The notes beneath the pieces were generated by a model. The model searched no databases, had not been told where the DNA came from, and worked only from the letters and a program-made list of their open reading frames with translations. Source: Brevibacterium iodinum ATCC 49514 (lineage in GTDB: Bacteria > Actinomycetota > Actinomycetes > Actinomycetales > Brevibacteriaceae). Taken from it: 64,000 nt of DNA. The translations under genes were made by a program, and so were the position numbers. This document shows, in pieces, positions 8,956 through 17,220 of the stretch (position 1 is the first letter of the stretch; every line of letters starts with the position of its first letter). The stretch is taken from assembly GCF_900169265.1 (NCBI RefSeq), contig NZ_FXYX01000005.1, positions 62,001-126,000 of the forward strand. Reading direction: 5' to 3'.

Positions 8956-10068
8956 ATGGCGGAAGCCACCACAGCGCCGCACGATGCTCCTGCCGCGTCC
9001 GCCTCTGGTGAGACGGACGCGGCGCAGCGGATCAAACCGCCGAAGCTCCACCCGCTCCTCCGATTCATCCTCATCCGGATCGGGATCTCGATCATCCTGA
9101 TCTGGGGCGTGACCGTGGTGACGTTCCTGCTCACCAACCTCGTGCCCACCGACCCGGTCGCGGCCATCCTCGGCGACCGGGCGGCAGCAGATCCGGAGAT
9201 CGTCGCGCAGACACGGGAGAAGCTCGGCCTCGACCAGCCGCTCCTCGTCCAGTACTTCACCTACCTGGGCAATCTGCTCCAAGGAGATCTGGGCGTCTCC
9301 AACCAGACCCGCACGCCCGTGCTCGCCTCGATCGGTCAGGTCTTCCCCGCATCGATCGAACTCGGCATCGGAGCGATTCTCATCTCCGTCCTCCTCGGAC
9401 TGCTGCTCGGTCTGCTCAGCGCTCTCAAACAGAACAGCATCGTCGACCACGCGATCCGCACCCTCAGCCTCATCGGCATCTCGGCGCCGACGTTCTGGAT
9501 CGCCACCGTCGCCTACTTCGTGTTCTTCTTCCAGCTGCGAGTCGTCCCCGGCGCCGGACGACTCGACCCCTGGATCACCCCGCCGCCGAAGGTGACCGGC
9601 CTCTACACCGTCGACTCCCTCTTGGCGGGTCAGATGGCGACGTTCGCCAACGCGCTGGGCCACCTCGTCCTGCCCTCGTGCGTTCTCGCGCTCTTCACCA
9701 TCGGTCTGCTCACCCGGTTCAGCCGCTCCAGCGTTCTCGACATCATCCGGCTCGACTACGTCACTGCGGCCAAGGCGAAGGGCCTGCCGGCACGGACAGT
9801 GGTCTTCAAATACATCTTCCGCGGCGCCTTGGTCCCGATCATCACCGTCGTCGGTCTGGCGTTCGGTTCTCTGCTCTCCGGTGCGGTGCTGACCGAAACC
9901 GTCTTCGCCTGGAACGGACTCGGCCAATACGCCTACCGCGGAGCGACGACGCTCGACCTGCCTGTCATCATGGGCGTCGGCCTCGTCATCGGCATCGTCT
10001 ACATCCTCGTGAACTTCATCGTCGACCTGATCTACGGCTTCGTGGATCCGAGAGTGAGGGTGAGATGA
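8956..10068 (+). CDS. Peptide ABC transporter permease (DppB-like)
   Basis: 370-aa inner-membrane permease. A hydrophilic N-terminal stretch of about 30 residues is followed by six predicted membrane segments. The DppB/OppB N-terminal region (GVTVVTFLLTNLVPTDPV, then EKLGLDQPLLVQY) and the ATPase-coupling EAA-type loop (DYVTAAKAKGLPARTVVFKY) are both present. The ATG at 8956, two bases after the binding-protein stop, uses GAG at 8949-8951/GAGG at 8952-8955 as ribosome site. It pairs with the downstream DppC-like permease. Confidence 0.93.
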   Translation: MAEATTAPHDAPAASASGETDAAQRIKPPKLHPLLRFILIRIGISIILIWGVTVVTFLLTNLVPTDPVAAILGDRAAADPEIVAQTREKLGLDQPLLVQYFTYLGNLLQGDLGVSNQTRTPVLASIGQVFPASIELGIGAILISVLLGLLLGLLSALKQNSIVDHAIRTLSLIGISAPTFWIATVAYFVFFFQLRVVPGAGRLDPWITPPPKVTGLYTVDSLLAGQMATFANALGHLVLPSCVLALFTIGLLTRFSRSSVLDIIRLDYVTAAKAKGLPARTVVFKYIFRGALVPIITVVGLAFGSLLSGAVLTETVFAWNGLGQYAYRGATTLDLPVIMGVGLVIGIVYILVNFIVDLIYGFVDPRVRVR

Positions 10069-10997
10069 GCATCGGCACCCCGAAACAGCCCACCAATGCC
10101 CCCATCACCGAGGCGGCCCGCCGCGATCCCGTCGACCCCGGACGGAAGAGGTGGCAGATCCGCTTCCCGAAGGCCCTGCGCACTCCGCTGGGATTCGTGG
10201 GAGCCGGGATCCTCGTGATCTGGCTGCTCGTGGCGATCTTCGCACCGCTGCTGGCCCCGTTCGATCCTCTGGCGCAGAACTTCCCGCGGCTGTCGGCTCC
10301 CAACGGTGAGAATCTTCTCGGCACCGACACACTGGGTCGGGACGTGCTCTCCCGCATCCTCGTCGCCGCCCGCACCACCCTGCCCGCCGCGGTGTTCGTC
10401 GTCATCTGTTCGGCACTGCTGGGCTCGGTGCTCGGCGCCATCGCCGGATACTTCGGTCGAGCTGTCGACGAGATCATCATGCGCATCGCCGATCTCGTGT
10501 TCGCCTTCCCCACCATCATCCTCGCCATGGTCATCGCAGCCGCCCTCGGACCGGGGCTGAAGAACGCGATCATCGCGATCCTGCTCGTCTCGTGGCCGTC
10601 CTACGCCCGTGTCACCAGATCGCTGGTGATGACGGCGCGCGGCAGCGAGTACGTCATCGCCGGACGCCTGCTCGGATTCAGTGCGGGCCGATCACTGGCC
10701 CGCGAAATCGCACCGAACGTCATCTCCCCGGTCGTTGTGCTCGCCACCCTCGATGTCGGTTCGGCGATCCTCACGATGGCCGGTCTGTCGTTCCTGTCTC
10801 TCGGCGCCGTTCCGCCGACGCCGGACTGGGGCGCGATGATCAGCGAAGGAGTCTCTCAGTTCGCGGCCTGGTGGATCGCGTTCTTCCCCGGACTCTGCAT
10901 CCTCACCATCGTCATGGCGTTCAACTTCATCGGCGACAGTCTGCGCGACACTCTCGACCCGCATACCGCCCAGGAAGTCGGTGAGACGACCTCATGA
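10065..10997 (+). CDS. Peptide ABC transporter permease (DppC-like)
   Basis: 310-aa second permease. The N-terminal region has the DppC/OppC pattern FAPLLAPFDPLAQNF and ENLLGTDTLGRDVLSRI (about residues 55-100), and the coupling loop is near SEYVIAGRLLGFSAGRSL. Its ATG overlaps the preceding stop in an ATGA, indicating translational coupling and equal dosage with the DppB-like partner. It forms the heterodimeric channel with that partner. Confidence 0.93.
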   Translation: MSIGTPKQPTNAPITEAARRDPVDPGRKRWQIRFPKALRTPLGFVGAGILVIWLLVAIFAPLLAPFDPLAQNFPRLSAPNGENLLGTDTLGRDVLSRILVAARTTLPAAVFVVICSALLGSVLGAIAGYFGRAVDEIIMRIADLVFAFPTIILAMVIAAALGPGLKNAIIAILLVSWPSYARVTRSLVMTARGSEYVIAGRLLGFSAGRSLAREIAPNVISPVVVLATLDVGSAILTMAGLSFLSLGAVPPTPDWGAMISEGVSQFAAWWIAFFPGLCILTIVMAFNFIGDSLRDTLDPHTAQEVGETTS

Positions 10998-11785
10998 GCA
11001 TGATCAGCATCAGAGACCTCAATCTGTCGGTCACCTCAGGGAAGAAGACCACTCATATCCTCAAGGACGTCTCCTTCGACCTCGAAGCAGGTCGCATCAC
11101 AGGCGTCGCAGGAGCCTCAGGTTCCGGTAAGACCCAGACCGGTCTCGCCGTAATGGGACTCTCCCCTGCAGGCGCGGAGCTGAGCGGAAGCATCGACTTC
11201 GATGGAGTCGAACTGGTGGGAATGCCCGCCAAACAGCACAACCGCCTGCGCGGAGTGCAGCTGTCGATGGTCTTCCAGGATCCGGCCTCAGCGTTCCATC
11301 CCATGCTCACTGTCGGCGACCAGATCACCGACCACCTTCGCCACCACCAGAAGGTGTCGAAGAGAGCCGCCCTGGCCAAGGCCATCGAGATCCTCGGCCG
11401 AACCAGGGTTCCGCATCCAGAAGAAGCGGTGAAGAAATACCCACACCAGTTCTCCGGCGGACAGCTGCAGCGAATCGCATTCGCCTCAGCGATCATCTGC
11501 GACCCCAAGGTCCTCATCGCCGACGAACCGACCACGGCACTCGATGTCACCGTTCAGGCGGGCATCCTCCGCCTGCTGCGCGAACTCTGCGACGATCTCG
11601 ACCTCGCGGTGCTGCTGGTCACCCACGACTTCGGAGTGCTCTCCTCGGTCGCGGACACCATCGTCGTCATGAAGAACGGTGTCGTCGTCGAAACCGGTGA
11701 ACGGGAGGCTGTCATCACCGCTCCTCAACACGAATACACGCGTTCGCTCATCGAATCGCTGCCACAAGCGGAGGTCTCCCCATGA
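10994..11785 (+). CDS. Peptide ABC transporter ATPase (DppD-like)
   Basis: 263-aa ATPase. Walker A GASGSGKT is at residues 40-47, the signature FSGGQLQR at about 152-159, Walker B VLIADEP at about 172-178 followed by the TTALDVTVQ D-loop, and switch His in LLVTHDFGVLSS. It ends shortly after the NBD, without the long cysteine-rich tail some DppD proteins carry. It starts in an ATGA overlap with the permease gene and works as a heterodimer with the next ATPase. Confidence 0.93.
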   Translation: MSMISIRDLNLSVTSGKKTTHILKDVSFDLEAGRITGVAGASGSGKTQTGLAVMGLSPAGAELSGSIDFDGVELVGMPAKQHNRLRGVQLSMVFQDPASAFHPMLTVGDQITDHLRHHQKVSKRAALAKAIEILGRTRVPHPEEAVKKYPHQFSGGQLQRIAFASAIICDPKVLIADEPTTALDVTVQAGILRLLRELCDDLDLAVLLVTHDFGVLSSVADTIVVMKNGVVVETGEREAVITAPQHEYTRSLIESLPQAEVSP

Positions 11786-12612
11786 CATCGATCGACCAGT
11801 CCCCGGCCACCCCCACCGCTCACTCCCCCGAAACAGGTGCTCCGCTCCTGGAACTCGATTCCGTGGCATGCGAATACAAGCTCGACGGCGGAGGTCGCTT
11901 CCGGGCGGTCAACGGAGTGTCTCTGCAGCTGGGTCGGTCGGAAGTGCTCGGACTCGTCGGCGAATCCGGCTGCGGCAAATCGACGCTGGCCAAACTCATC
12001 TGCGGATTGGAGAAACTCGCGGCCGGCTCCATCACCTTCGATGGCAACCCGGTCAGAGCCCTCGGTCTGAAGAAGAGAGCGAAGGAACTGCTCGGGATTC
12101 AGATGGTCTTCCAGAATCCCTACGCGTCTCTCAACCCGCGCCGGCGCATCCGCGACCAGCTCGACGATGCGCTGGCCCTCAATCCTGAGGGCACGTGGAC
12201 CGTCGAAACGCTGTTGGACGCCGTCGACCTGCCGACCGACTCCGCACAGCGCTATTCGCATTCGTTCTCCGGCGGACAGAGGCAGCGCATCGCCATCGCT
12301 CGAGCCCTGGCTGCAGGTCCGAAGGTGCTCGTCGGTGATGAACCCATCGCCTCACTCGATGCGTTCCTCCAGGCACGGATCGCTCGAATGATGCGCGACC
12401 TCGCCATCGACTCCGGGGCCTCGATGATCTTTATCAGCCACGATCTCTCGATCGTTCGCGATATCGCGGACAGAGTCGCAGTGATGGAGGCAGGTAGGAT
12501 CGTCGAGGTCGGTTCGACGGAACAGATCTGGAACGATCCGAACCATCCCTATACACGGAAGCTCCTCACTGCCATCCCGAAGGTCGACGGCAAGGGGTTC
12601 ATACCTGGTTAG
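11782..12612 (+). CDS. Peptide ABC transporter ATPase (DppF-like)
   Basis: 276-aa ATPase. Walker A GESGCGKST is at residues 60-68, signature SGGQRQR near 170, Walker B VLVGDEP followed by IASLDAFLQA, and switch His in MIFISHDLSIV. The D-loop reads ASLDA, where many relatives have SALDV. The C-terminus keeps the NDPNHPYTRKLLTAIP motif of oligopeptide transporter ATPases. ATGA overlap with the previous gene; the dipeptidase start follows 24 bp later with its own strong ribosome site. Confidence 0.93.
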   Translation: MTSIDQSPATPTAHSPETGAPLLELDSVACEYKLDGGGRFRAVNGVSLQLGRSEVLGLVGESGCGKSTLAKLICGLEKLAAGSITFDGNPVRALGLKKRAKELLGIQMVFQNPYASLNPRRRIRDQLDDALALNPEGTWTVETLLDAVDLPTDSAQRYSHSFSGGQRQRIAIARALAAGPKVLVGDEPIASLDAFLQARIARMMRDLAIDSGASMIFISHDLSIVRDIADRVAVMEAGRIVEVGSTEQIWNDPNHPYTRKLLTAIPKVDGKGFIPG

Positions 12613-12635
12613 CCACGACAAGGAGAGGACATGAC

Positions 12636-13778
12636 ATGGTGACATTGCTGCAAGGGGCCGAAGTCTTCGCCCCGGAACGACTCGGTCAACAGGATATTCT
12701 CATCGAGGGGCAGCAGATCACCTACATCGGTGAGATTCCCGTCGAAGCGGTGTCCGACCTTCCAAATGCCTCTGTCATCGATGCCCGCGGTCTGACCGTC
12801 GTGCCGGGGTTCATCGACCCGCACGTCCACATCGCCGGTGGCGGCGGTGAAGGCGGATATGCCAACCGCACCCCGGAGATCCTCGTCAGCGACATCGTCA
12901 GCGCCGGGGTGACCACGGTCGTCGGCTGCATGGGAACCGACGGTGTGACTCGCAGCCACGCGGATCTCCTCGCCAAGGCCCGCGGGCTCGAGGCCGACGG
13001 CATCTCCACATACATCTACACAGGCAGTTACCAGGTCCCAGCACGAACGCTGACAGGCACCGTCGTCGACGATGTCGTCCTCATCGACAAGGTCATAGGC
13101 GTCGGCGAGGTTGCGATCTCGGATCGGCGTTCCTTCCAACCGACGGTAGAAGCATTGGCCGAGCTCGTCAGCCACAGTCACGTTGGCGGACTGCTCAGCG
13201 GCAAAGCGGGCGTCACCCACTTCCACGTCGGACCGTACTCGTCGCGTCTGGCCCCTCTCCACCGGCTGCTCGACGAGTACCCGATCGCCCCGCAGGCCGT
13301 CTATGCCACTCATATCACCAGGAGCACCGAGCTTCTGGCCGATGCGGTGAGCCTCGCGGCCAAGGGCGCCACCGTTGACATGACCGCGGGATCGACGACC
13401 GCAGAGTCGGTCAGAGACTACATCGAACTCGGCGGCGACCTCACCCGACTCACTCTGTCGTCGGACGCCAACGGCAGTCTGCCCGAATTCGACGCAGACG
13501 GGCGGCTGATCGGCATGGAAGTGGCCAAGCAGACCACCCTCTACGAAAAGGTGTGGGAGTGTGCCGAATTGCCCGGAATGGACCTGGCTCAGGCCCTCGC
13601 CCTCGTCACCTCCAACACGGCAGATGCCCTCATGCTCGGGCACAAGGGCCGTATCCGCAGCGGGTGCGATGCAGACATCCTCCTCACCGATGACCAGCAC
13701 ACCATTCAACTCGCCTTTTCCCGCGGACAGGAGATAGTCCGCAACGGCGAACCCCAGATCCGAGGAACTTTCGAATGA
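12636..13778 (+). CDS. iadA: Isoaspartyl dipeptidase (beta-aspartyl-peptidase), amidohydrolase superfamily
   Basis: 380-aa metal-dependent amidohydrolase that hydrolyses isoaspartyl (beta-aspartyl) dipeptides left from damaged proteins. Ligands visible in family positions are HVH at 63-65, H197, H226 and D277, with the glycine-rich AGGGGEGG loop after HVH. The block VIGVGEVAISDRRS has Glu158 where the E. coli enzyme has the carboxylated metal-bridging Lys (VIGVKCAISDHRS). ATG at 12636 is preceded by AGGAGAGG; an ATG five bases upstream hits a stop at once. Placed after a complete peptide importer, it probably cleaves what that system brings in. Confidence 0.9.
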   Translation: MVTLLQGAEVFAPERLGQQDILIEGQQITYIGEIPVEAVSDLPNASVIDARGLTVVPGFIDPHVHIAGGGGEGGYANRTPEILVSDIVSAGVTTVVGCMGTDGVTRSHADLLAKARGLEADGISTYIYTGSYQVPARTLTGTVVDDVVLIDKVIGVGEVAISDRRSFQPTVEALAELVSHSHVGGLLSGKAGVTHFHVGPYSSRLAPLHRLLDEYPIAPQAVYATHITRSTELLADAVSLAAKGATVDMTAGSTTAESVRDYIELGGDLTRLTLSSDANGSLPEFDADGRLIGMEVAKQTTLYEKVWECAELPGMDLAQALALVTSNTADALMLGHKGRIRSGCDADILLTDDQHTIQLAFSRGQEIVRNGEPQIRGTFE

Positions 13779-15220
13779 GCCACGACTCAGGCACCACAAC
13801 GGCCCATACTGCCGACGTCGAGGAGAAGCTCCCGCCGCTGGGATGGTCTCTGGTTCCCCTGGGCGCGATGCTCGTGTTGCTGGCTGTGGGCTACGGCGTC
13901 CTCGGCCTCGCCCCGGAGCCGCTGTTGATCCTGTCTGCGATCATCGCCGGCTTGGTGGCTCTGCGCATGGGGTTGACCTGGGAGGATATGCTGCTGGGGA
14001 TCAGAGAGAAGCTCGATACGGCGATGCCGGCTCTGCTTGTGCTCATCTCCATCGGCATCCTCATCGGCACATGGATGATCGCCGGGACCATTCCGATGAT
14101 GATCTACTACGGTCTCGGCCTCATCAGCGCGAAGTTCATCGTCCTCATCGCCTTCGTCATCTCGGCGATCGTCTCGGTCATCACGGGAACGTCCTGGGGT
14201 TCGGCCGGAACAGTGGGCGTGGCCCTCATGGGCATCGCCACGGGCCTCGACGCCCCGCTGGCAGCGACAGCAGGAGCGATTGTCGCGGGCGCGTACTTCG
14301 GCGACAAGCTGTCTCCACTGTCGGATACGACGAATCTGGCACCGATAGCTGCGGGCACCACCCTGTGGGAGCACATTCGCCACATGCTCTACACCACGAT
14401 TCCAGCCACACTCGTGGCGCTGGCGCTCTACCTGTTCGTCGGCATCAATCAGCAATCGGGCAGCACCGATTCGGACCAGATCAGCGCCGTCACAGGTACC
14501 TTGGACGGTCTGTTCTCCTTCAACGTCCTCCTGCTTCTGCCGATGGTCATCGTCCTCGCCGGAGCCGTGCTCAAACTGCCGACGCTGCCGACGATCATCG
14601 GATCGTCACTGGTAGCGGGGATCCTTGCGGCGATCTTCCAGAAGGTCAGCGTCGAATCGATCTTCGCCTCGACGGTCGACGGATTCACCCCGGACATGCT
14701 CGAAGTCGGGCCCTCAACGCTCGAGAGTCTGGACCCCGATGTCGTCGAGTTGGTGTCGCAGGGCGGGATGGCGTCGATGACCGGTGTCATCCTCATCGCG
14801 TTCAGTGCCTTCGCGTTCGCCGGAATAATGTCGCGGTCCGGTGCCCTCGAAACCATTATCCGCTCGCTTCTGAGGTTCGTGAAGCGCACGGGTGATCTCA
14901 TTCTCTCGACGGTGCTGTCATGCATCACGATGGCCGTCGTGACAGGCAACTCCTACCTTTCGATCATCGTTCCGGGCGAACTGTTCAAGAAGGCCTACGC
15001 CGACCACGGACTGGATGCCAAGAACCTCTCACGCACCCTCGAGGATTCCGGCACCGTCATCGTCCCACTCATCCCGTGGTCCTCAGCGGGCGTCTACATG
15101 GCAGGAGTTCTTGGGATATCCGTCCTCGACTACGCACCGTGGGCGGTGTTCTGCTACGTCGGCTTCGCGTTCGCCATCGTCCTCGGCTACACCGGGTTCG
15201 GCATCGCCAAACGTCGCTGA
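13775..15220 (+). CDS. NhaC-family Na+/H+ antiporter (MleN-like)
   Basis: 481-aa membrane protein with about 11-12 hydrophobic segments. The NhaC/MleN core is clear: GTSWGSAGTVGVALMG near residue 135, GAYFGDKLSPLSDTTNLAP near 175, and LIPWSSAGVYMAGVLG near 430. The family exchanges Na+ for H+ or couples this to organic acids (MleN: malate/lactate). It starts in an ATGA overlap with iadA, so it belongs to the peptide operon and might export or exchange the aspartate or other acid released by the dipeptidase, or supply ion balance. The substrate cannot be told from sequence. Confidence 0.9.
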   Translation: MSHDSGTTTAHTADVEEKLPPLGWSLVPLGAMLVLLAVGYGVLGLAPEPLLILSAIIAGLVALRMGLTWEDMLLGIREKLDTAMPALLVLISIGILIGTWMIAGTIPMMIYYGLGLISAKFIVLIAFVISAIVSVITGTSWGSAGTVGVALMGIATGLDAPLAATAGAIVAGAYFGDKLSPLSDTTNLAPIAAGTTLWEHIRHMLYTTIPATLVALALYLFVGINQQSGSTDSDQISAVTGTLDGLFSFNVLLLLPMVIVLAGAVLKLPTLPTIIGSSLVAGILAAIFQKVSVESIFASTVDGFTPDMLEVGPSTLESLDPDVVELVSQGGMASMTGVILIAFSAFAFAGIMSRSGALETIIRSLLRFVKRTGDLILSTVLSCITMAVVTGNSYLSIIVPGELFKKAYADHGLDAKNLSRTLEDSGTVIVPLIPWSSAGVYMAGVLGISVLDYAPWAVFCYVGFAFAIVLGYTGFGIAKRR

Positions 15221-15264
15221 GACGCCTGATCAGATGGTGTTTCCTGGACGACTCCGGGCCACTG

Positions 15265-16164
15265 TCAGCCTCGCGTGACCCGCGCAGACTTCCGCTGTGC
15301 GTACTCGGCCGGACTGAAGCCGGTGACGCGGACGAAGTCCGTGCTGAAATGCGATTGGTCGAACCAGCCGAAGCGTGCCCCGAGGTCGGCCAGTGTTCCC
15401 TCCCAGCCGCGGTCGATCGCTGCGACCGCGTCGATGATCCGCGCCCTGGCCAAGACCTTCTTCACTCCGACTCCGCAGAAGCTGCTGAACATCCGCTGCA
15501 GCGTACGCTCACCGATATCGGCTCTCTCCGCGAGGATCTTCAGGCTCACGACCTCGGGGTCGTCAAGGATGTCGAGCACCCGTTTCAGCCGTTCGAACGA
15601 CGGGGTCATCTGCGGCCGCCAGGACAGCAGCCAACTTTCCACCGAAGCGGCCAATTCGCTGAAGTCGGGCGCCCCGGCTCTCTGCGAACGCGCAAACATC
15701 TCGGAGAGTCCGAGGTCGGCATCCAACCTCGGAAACCACAGTTCGGCAGGGACGGTCGAATCACGGATGCTCGCCGGCTTCTCCTCGGAGAACGCCAGTG
15801 TCGCACCCGGCTGAAAGTTCACGCCGAAGACTCCGCCGCGTCCGAAGATTCCCACATCGAAGCGCCGCTTGGTGACCGGACCGGTCACCCACGCTCCGGG
15901 GCCGTCCACGTGCGCCCGTCGGCTGTTGCCGAACTCGAAGGTCAGATGGATGGTCGGTTCGGACAAGGTCGCCGTCTGATAGCTCTCGCCCTCCGGCAGA
16001 TCCCATTCGACAGCCCAATAGCGTTTGACGAACGGGCGTAGGCGCTCGGCGACGACACGAACGGACGAATAGCGCGCATGCTCGAGCATCTCCCCCGGCT
16101 TGAGCACACGTCCGAAGAAGTGCTGCGGCAGTGACGCATTTTTCCTAGTGACGTCGTCGTCCAT
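15265..16164 (-). CDS. AraC-family transcriptional regulator
   Basis: 299 aa: an N-terminal ligand/effector domain of the type found in HTH_18 regulators (RYWAVEWDLP, TIHLTFEFG) at about residues 35-150, and a C-terminal AraC double helix-turn-helix at about 200-295 (LKILAERADIGERTLQRMF; LGARFGWFDQSHFSTDFVRVTGFSPAEYA). It is divergent from the glyoxalase-fold gene with only 9 bp between start codons, so it very likely controls that gene. The effector is unknown. The 44-bp gap to the convergent antiporter gene shows no terminator that I recognise. Confidence 0.88.
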   Translation of the reverse strand: MDDDVTRKNASLPQHFFGRVLKPGEMLEHARYSSVRVVAERLRPFVKRYWAVEWDLPEGESYQTATLSEPTIHLTFEFGNSRRAHVDGPGAWVTGPVTKRRFDVGIFGRGGVFGVNFQPGATLAFSEEKPASIRDSTVPAELWFPRLDADLGLSEMFARSQRAGAPDFSELAASVESWLLSWRPQMTPSFERLKRVLDILDDPEVVSLKILAERADIGERTLQRMFSSFCGVGVKKVLARARIIDAVAAIDRGWEGTLADLGARFGWFDQSHFSTDFVRVTGFSPAEYAQRKSARVTRG

Positions 16165-16173
16165 GGCACAAGA

Positions 16174-16605
16174 ATGTCAGACATGACTGAAACACAGAAG
16201 ACCGACACCGCCGCGACCACCGCCGACAACTCCACCACAGCACCCGTCGCCACACTGGCGATGGTCACCCTAGACGCCCCGAACGCTGCCGTTCTCGGAG
16301 AGTTCTACTCTTCCGTCCTCGGCTGGCCCATCGCCTTTTCGGACGAGAACTATGCCATGCTCACCGGTCCCAGTCATGCTCTGGGCATCGGCACGATCCC
16401 GGACTATCAGCGACCAAGCTGGCCCGACGACGGACGCAAACAGTTCCACCTCGACCTCGCCGCCGACGACATCCATGCGGCAGCCGGTCGCTGCGTCGAA
16501 CTCGGAGCCACCCGGGCCGAACCACAGCCCGGTGAGACCTGGGTGGTGCTTCTCGATCCCGCCGGTCATCCGTTCTGCATCTCGGACGCAAAGAACTGGG
16601 GCTGA
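16174..16605 (+). CDS. VOC-superfamily (glyoxalase/bleomycin-resistance fold) protein
   Basis: 143-aa single-module VOC protein. After a Thr-rich N-terminus, residues 28-140 show the fold pattern: VTLDAPNAAVLGEFYSSVLGWPI, FHLDLAADDI, and WVVLLDPAGHPFCI near the C-terminus. His in FHLD and the acidic residue before GHPFCI are usual metal-ligand positions, although the first strand has no His. Possible roles are small-molecule detoxification or lyase/dioxygenase activity; the sequence does not decide. ATG at 16183 (residue 4) is an alternative start. Likely regulated by the divergent AraC protein. Confidence 0.8.
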   Translation: MSDMTETQKTDTAATTADNSTTAPVATLAMVTLDAPNAAVLGEFYSSVLGWPIAFSDENYAMLTGPSHALGIGTIPDYQRPSWPDDGRKQFHLDLAADDIHAAAGRCVELGATRAEPQPGETWVVLLDPAGHPFCISDAKNWG

Positions 16606-16634
16606 GCATCTCCGCAGACCTGACAGCCGAGCTC

Positions 16635-17219
16635 TCAGCTCCGCCCGACCTTGTCCACCCGCACGATGTAATGAGACCCATCGAGGCCATCGACGAGGAT
16701 CGTTGCCTCATGCCTCGCATTCCCTCCGGAGACGATCCAGTTGGGCTTGAGCACTCCGCGCAGACTGCTGGCAGGAGTGATCTCGATGCCCATTCCGAGC
16801 TTCACCGTCTTGACGGCCTTCGCACGTGCCAATGATCGCGCGGTCCGCTCCGCCTCGACCCGAGTCGGCAGCGGTCCCGACCGCCCGCCGATCAGACTCA
16901 ACCACTCCGATGATCCCGTGGTGGCCCCGCGAGGGGTGAAGTCGGCGATCATACCCCTTCCCGACACTGCGTTGACGAGCACATCCATCCGCTGCCCCGG
17001 CCCGGATGCGCTCCGACGGAAGAGTCCGCGGGTGCGCACATCGAGGGCGGCCCACCAGAACGGATGATGCACCATCCTGACCTCGGCGAGCGCGTCAGGG
17101 AGTTTGCGCCGGAAGACGGCGAGCGCCTCGGCGGCGGTGACGTGCGGCTCCATCCGCACCGGATCCTCAGCCCGCAGATCCGGGCCGACCCGGCGACCGG
17201 TTCCGATCTCGGCGCTCAT
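16635..17219 (-). CDS. Uncharacterised protein coupled to the solute symporter
   Basis: 194 aa, not recognised. No signal peptide or membrane segment is visible. The middle contains an aromatic segment HHPFWWAALDVRTRG (about residues 56-70), a conserved-looking DVLVNAVSGRGMIADFTP strand region (about 83-100) and a C-terminal EATILVDGLDGSHYIVRVDK (about 170-189). The ATG lies one base after the symporter stop (TGAGATG), so it is co-translated with the symporter and is probably linked to it functionally. The ends converge with the VOC gene 30 bp away. A regulator of transport or an enzyme for the transported compound are both possible. Confidence 0.7.
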   Translation of the reverse strand: MSAEIGTGRRVGPDLRAEDPVRMEPHVTAAEALAVFRRKLPDALAEVRMVHHPFWWAALDVRTRGLFRRSASGPGQRMDVLVNAVSGRGMIADFTPRGATTGSSEWLSLIGGRSGPLPTRVEAERTARSLARAKAVKTVKLGMGIEITPASSLRGVLKPNWIVSGGNARHEATILVDGLDGSHYIVRVDKVGRS

Positions 17220-17220
17220 C

